64,000 bases of DNA, taken from NCBI GenBank assembly GCA_964396895.1, contig CAYNGJ010000009.1:79269-143268 (forward strand), written 5' to 3'. The notes beneath the pieces were generated by a model. The model was not told where the DNA came from and made no database searches. It saw only the letters and a list, made by a program, of their open reading frames with translations. This document shows positions 59,024 to 64,000 of this stretch, one piece after another. Both the position numbers and the translations under genes were made by a program. The DNA is from UBA2334 sp964396895. Its GTDB lineage: Bacteria > Pseudomonadota > Gammaproteobacteria > Burkholderiales > Burkholderiaceae_C. Positions within the stretch are counted from its first letter, which is position 1; every line of letters starts with the position of its first letter.

Positions 59024-61183
59024 ATGCACCCAAACACCACCTGCCCGACCGTATTGCTGTGTACCCTGGGGGCCAGTTGGGCCGTCATTCCCGAAGTGTT
59101 GGGTTGGCTGGCGCCGGGTGTGGTCGACCTGTACGCCAACCACCCTGAGCGAGCCCAGCTGGATCAGCTTCGCGCACGCCACGGTTTGCGCCCGCCCACC
59201 GAGCTGTGGGTGTGCACCACTCAAGGCAGCCAGACCCAAGCCAGCTTGGCACAACTGCACCAGTGGTGGCAGTTGCTGGGCGCACCCATGCCCTTGCGCA
59301 TCTGGGCTGCAGCGGGCACCGACCAACTCGTTACCCAGGCCGAATGCGACCACATTCGGGAGCTGACGCTGCGTGTCGCTCTGTTGGCCGCCGAGCACTG
59401 CCAAACTGCCGCCGCCAACGGCGGGCAACTCATCCTGTCGCTGGCCGGTGGCCGCAAAACCATGAGTGCCGACATGCAAACCGCCGGTGGCCTGTTTGGC
59501 GCGGTAGCCTGCTTGCACGTGGTTGGCCCCGAGCCCATGCCTGCGGCCCTGGCCGCCAAGGACGACAGCAGCACAGCCGCCCGGCCAGCGCTGTTGGCCT
59601 CGCCACTCGTGGCAGAGCTGGCTGCCGCCATCATGCCCCTGGTGGCCAGCACCGGCCAGCGCAACGAGTTGCTGGACATACCGCTCGACGGTCAAACCGT
59701 CACCAGCGCCCGTTTCGCTGTGCCCATGCCCCAACCGGGCGCCACCATCGCATGGCCCGCACCCGAAAAGGGCGACAGTTTGTACGCAGACATTGCGCGT
59801 CGCCAGCAAGCCAGCAGCCAGCTCATGGGCAACTATTTGGCCCAACTGGCCCAGACAGAGCACCATGAAAACTGGCGCAGCCTTTACCGCTTGCCCCCCG
59901 CCACCATTGGCCAACTGCGTCAAACCACGCTGGGGCCACAGCATCTGTCGTGGCTCACGGCGCTGCCCAAGGCAGACCTGCACCGCCACCTGGGCGGTTG
60001 CCTGAATTTGCCGCAGCAACGTGCAGTCGCGCAAGTCATTTGGGATGATATTTCAGAAAAAAATAGGCTTTTGCGGTTGTTGCATATAGATAGTTTGCTA
60101 TGCAGTTCAAGTTGGCCTTGGGCGTGGCCCCAGTGGCTCAGCCCCGAAGGCGGCGATTTGGTTCTGCGCGCCGAACTCAGCGCCGCGCTCTTGCTGCACG
60201 CCAGTGCCCAGCAACTGCAACACAACCTTTACGACGTCACCGAACCCCGCGTAGCCCTCAAGCACGGCACCCATGGCTTTGCCGCCTACGAGCGACCCGG
60301 CGAACTCAGCGGCTCAGCCCTGCTGGGCCACCCTGTTGCCCTGGCCCCCTACGCACATGCCGTGGTACAGCAAGCCCGTGACGAAGGCCTCGCCTATCTG
60401 GAGCTGCGTGGCAGCCCCCACAAATATCGCCCAGCCGACCCAGGTGGCTGGTTGGCCGACTTTCGCGCTGCCCTTCAAACGGCCCAGGCAGGCGGTGCTG
60501 ACCTGTGCATGGGGTTTGTCTGGATACTCGACCGGCGCCAGCGCGCCAGCCTTGCTGGCGTTGTCCAGCAAGCCGTAGACGCACACCGGCAAATGCCCAG
60601 CTTCTTGCTGGGGCTGGACCTGGCTGGCGACGAAGGCACCCACCAACCCACCGAGCTGGCCCCAGGTTTCGTGCCCGCCTTCGAGGCCTGTTTGCCCCTC
60701 ACCATCCATGCGGGTGAGGGCGAAAGCCCCGAACACATCTGGCAAGCCGCCTACCACCTGCACGCCGACCGCATTGGCCACGGCCTGACCCTCAGCCAGC
60801 ACCCCGAGCTGGCCGCCCGCTTCCGCGACCGCGGCATTGCGCTGGAGCTGTGCCCCACCTCCAACCGCGAAGTGGTCGGGTTCTTCGATCCCGCAGAACC
60901 CGCCAGCCATGGCATGCCCACCTACCCCTTGCGGCAGTTTCTACACAGCGGCCTGCCCGTGACGCTGTGCACCGACAACCCCGGCATCAGCCGCACCAGT
61001 CTGCCCGTCGAATACCTGGCAGCCGCCCGCATGACAGAAGGCGGACTGACCCTTTGGGAAACCCTGGCCCTGATTCGACAGAGCTTTGTGCACGCGTTTT
61101 TGCCCAGCGCCGAGCGCGAAATTTTGCTCAAACGGTGCGACGAACGCGTGTTTGCCCAAGTTGCTACCCAGCCTGTTGCCTGA
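59024..61183 (+). CDS. cad1: CARF-adenosine deaminase fusion (Cad1/CAAD-type effector)
   Basis: The 719-residue protein has an N-terminal CARF domain of the NE0113 type (TTQGSQTQASLAQLHQWW, SLAGGRKTM at residues 139-147) and a C-terminal adenosine deaminase domain. The metal and catalytic residues are complete: H320 and H322 (ADLHRHLGG), H562 and E565 (IHAGEG), H586 (IGHGLTL) and D651 (CTDNPG). Known Cad1 proteins deaminate ATP to ITP when bound by cyclic oligoadenylate. An AT-rich in-frame insertion (60045-60105) encodes a non-conserved loop. ATG 59024 lacks a good ribosome site; TTG 58994 is an alternative. Confidence 0.9.
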   Translation: MHPNTTCPTVLLCTLGASWAVIPEVLGWLAPGVVDLYANHPERAQLDQLRARHGLRPPTELWVCTTQGSQTQASLAQLHQWWQLLGAPMPLRIWAAAGTDQLVTQAECDHIRELTLRVALLAAEHCQTAAANGGQLILSLAGGRKTMSADMQTAGGLFGAVACLHVVGPEPMPAALAAKDDSSTAARPALLASPLVAELAAAIMPLVASTGQRNELLDIPLDGQTVTSARFAVPMPQPGATIAWPAPEKGDSLYADIARRQQASSQLMGNYLAQLAQTEHHENWRSLYRLPPATIGQLRQTTLGPQHLSWLTALPKADLHRHLGGCLNLPQQRAVAQVIWDDISEKNRLLRLLHIDSLLCSSSWPWAWPQWLSPEGGDLVLRAELSAALLLHASAQQLQHNLYDVTEPRVALKHGTHGFAAYERPGELSGSALLGHPVALAPYAHAVVQQARDEGLAYLELRGSPHKYRPADPGGWLADFRAALQTAQAGGADLCMGFVWILDRRQRASLAGVVQQAVDAHRQMPSFLLGLDLAGDEGTHQPTELAPGFVPAFEACLPLTIHAGEGESPEHIWQAAYHLHADRIGHGLTLSQHPELAARFRDRGIALELCPTSNREVVGFFDPAEPASHGMPTYPLRQFLHSGLPVTLCTDNPGISRTSLPVEYLAAARMTEGGLTLWETLALIRQSFVHAFLPSAEREILLKRCDERVFAQVATQPVA
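60045..60105. repeat. AT-rich mini-repeat inside cad1 (copy D)
   Basis: An AT-rich stretch in a GC-rich gene; on the reverse strand it reads CATAGCAAACTATC, then GCAAAAGCCTATTTTTTT and CTGAAATATC. The skeleton matches the other dispersed copies. It stays in frame and encodes SEKNRLLRLLHIDSLLCSSS. Confidence 0.5.
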
Positions 61184-61214
61184 ACCCCATTGCAGCCCTC
61201 ACCCTCACCCCGTC

Positions 61215-62423
61215 ATGCCCACCTACCACACCCATGTTTGCCTGGTATCTGCACAGGCCACCCCCAACCTGTTGCCCCTGCTGGACGAGACATGGCACCC
61301 ACGCCGCGTGGTGCTGGCCTGCAGTGCCGAAATGAAAGACAAAGCCCAAAGCCTGCGGTCGGTCGTCCAGACCAAAGGGGCGGGCATGGTCGTCGAGCTG
61401 CTCGACCTGCCCGATGCCTATGACTACAACGCCCTGTCCGACGCATTCCTGAATTTCCTTGGACAGCACGAGAGCGAAGACATCGCCCTCAACGTCACCG
61501 GTGGCACCAAACTCATGGCGGTGGCCGCGCAGGAGGTGTTCCGCTCAGCGGGCAAACCCGTTTTCTACGTCAACGTCGAAACCGACGAAGTCGTCCTCAT
61601 CGGGCAACAAGCCACCAGCCAACCCCTGAGCGCCAAGCTGAAGGTGCACGAACTGCTCAAAGCCCACGGCTACACCGTGACCACCCAAGACCCCCCCCAG
61701 ATCACCCGTGAACTGCGCGACCTCACCGCACGCCTCATTGACCATGTGGCCACCTCAGGCAGCGCGCTGGGCACCTTCAACGCCCTGGCCCGCGCCGCGC
61801 GCGACAACCACCTGCGTGCTGAACTCACACACCAGCAACAAGACTCTCGCGCACTGGGCGACATCGTTGCACTGTTCGAAGACGCAGGCCTGGTGCGCCA
61901 GCAAGGCAGTGCTCTGGTGTTCAAAAACGAAGAAGCCCGCTTCTTTGCCAACGGTGGCTGGCTGGAGGCCCATGTGTTCGACGTGCTGCAAAGCCTGCGT
62001 TCGCAGCACCCCGGTTTGACCGACGTGGCCCTGGGCCTGCGCGTGGGCTTTGCCAGCACCAGTGGCCAGGGTAAAGACAAAAACGAGATCGACGTGGCCT
62101 TTCTGTACCGCAACACCCTGCACATCATCGAATGCAAAACCGCCAACCTGGCCCAGACAGGCACCGGCGAAGACAACAAAGCCACCGAAGCGCTGTACAA
62201 AATGGAATCGCTCCTCAAACTGGGCGGCCTGCGCACCAAAGGCATGGTGGTGGACTACCGGGGCGAGCTGGCGAAAAGCGAAGCCAACCAAAAACGTGCC
62301 AAAGAAGCGCGCATTGCCATCGCATCGGGCACCGCCCTGCGAGACCTCAAAGGCACCCTGCAGCGGGTCTGGTTGTCATCTGCCAGGCAAACCGTTGGTT
62401 CCACCAAAGGAGCCAGCGCATGA
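61215..62423 (+). CDS. card1: CARF nuclease Card1/Can2 (DUF1887 family)
   Basis: The 402-residue effector has a CARF domain (HVCLVSAQATPNLLPLLDET, ligand loop NVTGGTKLM at residues 93-101), a central winged-helix-like linker and a C-terminal PD-(D/E)xK nuclease with E251, D293 (NEIDVAF) and E306-C-K308 (IIECKT). Card1/Can2 enzymes are activated by cyclic tetra-adenylate and nick DNA and/or cut RNA. It overlaps the cas6 start by four bases. ATG 61215 was chosen; frames further upstream are within cad1. Confidence 0.92.
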   Translation: MPTYHTHVCLVSAQATPNLLPLLDETWHPRRVVLACSAEMKDKAQSLRSVVQTKGAGMVVELLDLPDAYDYNALSDAFLNFLGQHESEDIALNVTGGTKLMAVAAQEVFRSAGKPVFYVNVETDEVVLIGQQATSQPLSAKLKVHELLKAHGYTVTTQDPPQITRELRDLTARLIDHVATSGSALGTFNALARAARDNHLRAELTHQQQDSRALGDIVALFEDAGLVRQQGSALVFKNEEARFFANGGWLEAHVFDVLQSLRSQHPGLTDVALGLRVGFASTSGQGKDKNEIDVAFLYRNTLHIIECKTANLAQTGTGEDNKATEALYKMESLLKLGGLRTKGMVVDYRGELAKSEANQKRAKEARIAIASGTALRDLKGTLQRVWLSSARQTVGSTKGASA

Positions 62424-63454
62424 CGGTGCTGCCCGCCCTGGAAGACACAGAGGCCCCACACCTCCTCCCCATTGCCCGCTACCGCTTCACGGCCCGCATG
62501 CGCCAAAGCGTGCGCCTACCAGACTACGCCGGCTCGCTGCTGCGCGGGCAATTTGGGGCCGCGCTGCGCAACGTGGCCTGCATGACGCGCCAGCCCACCT
62601 GCGGCGGCTGCCCGCTGCTCGCCACCTGTCCGTACACCAGAATTTTTGAATCTTTACCCCCGTTAGCGCACGAATTACAAGCATTCAGTGCTATACCAAA
62701 TGCTTACGTGGTCGAACCCCCTTTGCCCCCCAACCGTCTGCTGTACGCCGCACCACCCCCCGGCCAGCACCACAGCGCCGACCTGGCACCGGGCGAGAAT
62801 CTGGTGTTCCACATGGTGCTGGCTGGCCCCGCCGTCGAACAGCTGGCGCTGGTGGTGTTTGCGTGGCAACGCGCCCTGGCCCAGGGGTTGACCAAAAGCC
62901 GCAGCCCTGCCGATTTGCTGCAAGTCGAATGGGTGGACCCCCAGGGCACCGGCCACCCCATCTGGCACCACCAGCAGCCTGTGCTGGCGCCGCACCCAGC
63001 GAGCCTCAGCGTGCCCGCCATGCCCGCATCAGCCCAGGCGCTGCAACTGCAATTGCACACGCCCCTGCGCCTGCAACAGCAGGGCCACCCATTGCGCCCC
63101 ACCCAACTCACGCCCCGCGCGCTGGTGGCCGCCGTTGCTCGGCGGGTGGCGCTGGTGCTGGAGTTCCATGCCAACCAACCCCATTGGGGGCCGCAAGTGC
63201 CCGCCACCGTTGCCCAGGCCCAGGCCTTGGAGCAAACCGTTGACGTGCACTGGTTCGACTGGACCCGCTACAGCAGCCGCCAGCAGCAAGAAATGACCCT
63301 TGGCGGCGTGCTGGGCAGCTGGACGCTTCAAGGACCGCCGCAGGCACTGGCAGCGGCATGGCCCTGGCTCTGGCTGGGCCAGTGGCTGCATGTGGGCAAA
63401 AACGCCACGTTTGGCCTTGGGGGCTACACCCTCCACACTGGTCAGCCCACGTAA
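62420..63454 (+). CDS. cas6: Cas6 pre-crRNA endoribonuclease
   Basis: The 344-residue RAMP protein processes CRISPR transcripts for the Csm complex. Typical features are RYRFTARMRQSVRLPDYAGS followed by LLRGQFGAALRNVACM and the Cys cluster CGGCPLLATCPY, and the C-terminal Gly-rich loop ATFGLGGYTLH. A mini-repeat-like AT-rich segment (about 62640-62700) is in frame. The gene end overlaps the convergent cas2 gene by 13 bases. Confidence 0.9.
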   Translation: MTVLPALEDTEAPHLLPIARYRFTARMRQSVRLPDYAGSLLRGQFGAALRNVACMTRQPTCGGCPLLATCPYTRIFESLPPLAHELQAFSAIPNAYVVEPPLPPNRLLYAAPPPGQHHSADLAPGENLVFHMVLAGPAVEQLALVVFAWQRALAQGLTKSRSPADLLQVEWVDPQGTGHPIWHHQQPVLAPHPASLSVPAMPASAQALQLQLHTPLRLQQQGHPLRPTQLTPRALVAAVARRVALVLEFHANQPHWGPQVPATVAQAQALEQTVDVHWFDWTRYSSRQQQEMTLGGVLGSWTLQGPPQALAAAWPWLWLGQWLHVGKNATFGLGGYTLHTGQPT

Positions 63455-63726
63455 AAGTAGTCCGGGTCGGCAGGGGGCAGGGCCTTGCCCAGCGTGAACA
63501 CGCGACTGCGAGGGTCAAGCCGCAGCAGCAAAAAACGGTCGGTGCTCAAGTCCAACAGGTTGCGCATGTCGTCAACCAGATTCGAGCGCTCGGCTGCTGT
63601 CAAAAACAACTCGTGCACCGATTTTTGCCCCCCTGTGGCGTAGCGCCGCGCCAACTTCAGCGCGGCGGTCAGGCGCCGGGGTTCTGTCACGTCGTAGCAG
63701 GCCAGATGCAGATCGCGATGGGGCAT
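63442..63726 (-). CDS. cas2: Cas2 spacer-acquisition protein
   Basis: The 94-residue protein reads DLHLACYDVTEPRRLTAALK, then RRYATGGQKSVHELFLTAAE, RFLLLRLDPRSRVFTLG, the Cas2 ferredoxin-like fold with the Asp of YDVTE. Cas2 bridges the Cas1 dimers in the adaptation complex. ATG 63726 gives the usual length; a longer frame from 63807 adds a non-conserved tail. No cas1 lies next to it in the window. It points toward cas6, so it is transcribed separately. Confidence 0.92.
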   Translation of the reverse strand: MPHRDLHLACYDVTEPRRLTAALKLARRYATGGQKSVHELFLTAAERSNLVDDMRNLLDLSTDRFLLLRLDPRSRVFTLGKALPPADPDYFYVG

Positions 63727-64000
63727 GGTGTGGTGCGCGCCAGCAAGGGTATGCGCCAAAAAGTAATGTGGGCCAATGGGTGCACCTGCTGGGTCTGGGC
63801 TGAGCATGTCAAACCGCGACTGAAGCTGTGCATGGCCTCAAGTGTGCCGCCGGGCCAGTGCAGAGGGGCGTGCGGCAAGCTTGCCGCGCACGGGGGAATT
63901 TTTGGCAGATCGATTGAAGACTTCTGAATTCAGGGCTGGTATTTGGTCGTCCCTGAAATATTCATAACTCCTTGATTTTGAATGATATTTCGGTGTTGTT
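63727..64000. other. Region upstream of cas2, no gene seen
   Basis: This 274-base end segment has no convincing gene on either strand. It holds the second copy of the 17-bp palindromic repeat (63871-63887) and, further right, an AT-rich part with an inverted repeat (TTCAGGG at 63929-63935, CCCTGAA at 63951-63957) that may be the cas2 promoter region or the edge of a CRISPR leader. No direct repeats of CRISPR size occur here. Confidence 0.5.
63871..63887. repeat. Second copy of the locus-flanking palindrome
   Basis: TGCGGCAAGCTTGCCGC is identical to 49707-49723. Its GCGGCAAGCTTGCCGC core is a perfect 16-bp palindrome. The two copies enclose the complete CRISPR effector locus. Confidence 0.85.

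Larger units (their letters stand above)
49761..63726. other. Type III-A CRISPR-Cas locus with Cad1, Card1 and Nudix
   Basis: The locus order is NE0113-family CARF protein, csm1(cas10), csm2, csm3, csm4, csm5, vapB, vapC, Nudix, cad1, card1, cas6 on the plus strand and cas2 on the minus strand. Most plus genes overlap or are spaced by under 40 bases, so they form one or two operons. No cas1 and no array are in the window; they may lie beyond 64 kb. The interference complex appears complete. Confidence 0.93.

Noticed and set aside
63727..64000. CRISPR array or leader
   Set aside because: No direct repeats with regular spacing occur; only one short inverted repeat is present.

Overview
The window looks like a chromosome segment of a high-GC betaproteobacterium, most likely Comamonadaceae (Acidovorax/Rhodoferax/Hydrogenophaga-like). 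The reasons are the gene content (Bug/TctC receptor directly before xerD, DUF485-actP pair, pyrG-kdsA-DUF1330-eno-ftsB cluster), frequent ATGA/GTGA stop-start overlaps, and scattered short AT-rich mini-repeats with an ATAGC...GCCTATTTTT skeleton that I associate with that family. No rRNA or tRNA gene was recognised.

Region 1 (1 to about 24.0 kb) is the right part of a Mu-like (BcepMu-type) transposable prophage. Leftward from about 11.8 kb runs an early operon: ner-like regulator, CII-like regulator, IclR-type wHTH, DUF3102, DDE transposase A, MuB/ExeA-like ATPase, small proteins, DUF3164, GemA and Mor. A terminator follows, then the late genes for protease/scaffold and major capsid, which run off the left edge. 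Rightward from about 12.2 kb come a repressor with an inverted-repeat operator, a moron cassette including a RexA/RexB-like pair, the lysis genes (holin, endolysin, nested Rz/Rz1 spanins), DUF2730, gp26-like, DUF3486, terminase, DUF935 portal, a MuF protein with a toxin-like C-terminus, and the virion morphogenesis protein. In Mu and (as I recall) BcepMu the protease and capsid genes follow the last of these, so the late operon appears split around the immunity region.

Region 2 (24.0 to 49.7 kb) is ordinary core chromosome: queG, an Mla-type lipid-transport trio (permease, MCE protein, lipoprotein, no ATPase), AEC transporter, diguanylate cyclase, Bug receptor, xerD, DTW tRNA-modifying enzyme, dbpA, DnaQ-like exonuclease, DUF294/CBS protein, actP with its DUF485 partner, DUF455, gamma carbonic anhydrase, hslO, a NadR-like ATPase, ftsB, eno, DUF1330, kdsA, pyrG, coaBC and an MBL-fold hydrolase.

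Region 3 (49.7 to 64.0 kb) is a type III-A (Csm) CRISPR-Cas locus with an unusual signalling arm. Cas10 keeps both its HD and GGDD motifs. Csm2-Csm5 follow, then a VapBC toxin-antitoxin pair, a Nudix hydrolase, a CARF-adenosine deaminase fusion (Cad1/CAAD-type), a CARF-PD-(D/E)xK nuclease (Card1/Can2), Cas6, and Cas2 on the opposite strand. A third CARF protein (NE0113 family) opens the operon. The likely logic is that Cas10 makes cyclic oligoadenylate on target recognition; Card1 then cuts nucleic acid, Cad1 deaminates ATP to ITP, the Nudix enzyme may process the resulting nucleotide, and the NE0113-family protein may degrade or sense the messenger. No array or cas1 lies in the window. A 17-bp identical palindromic sequence sits just outside both ends of the locus.
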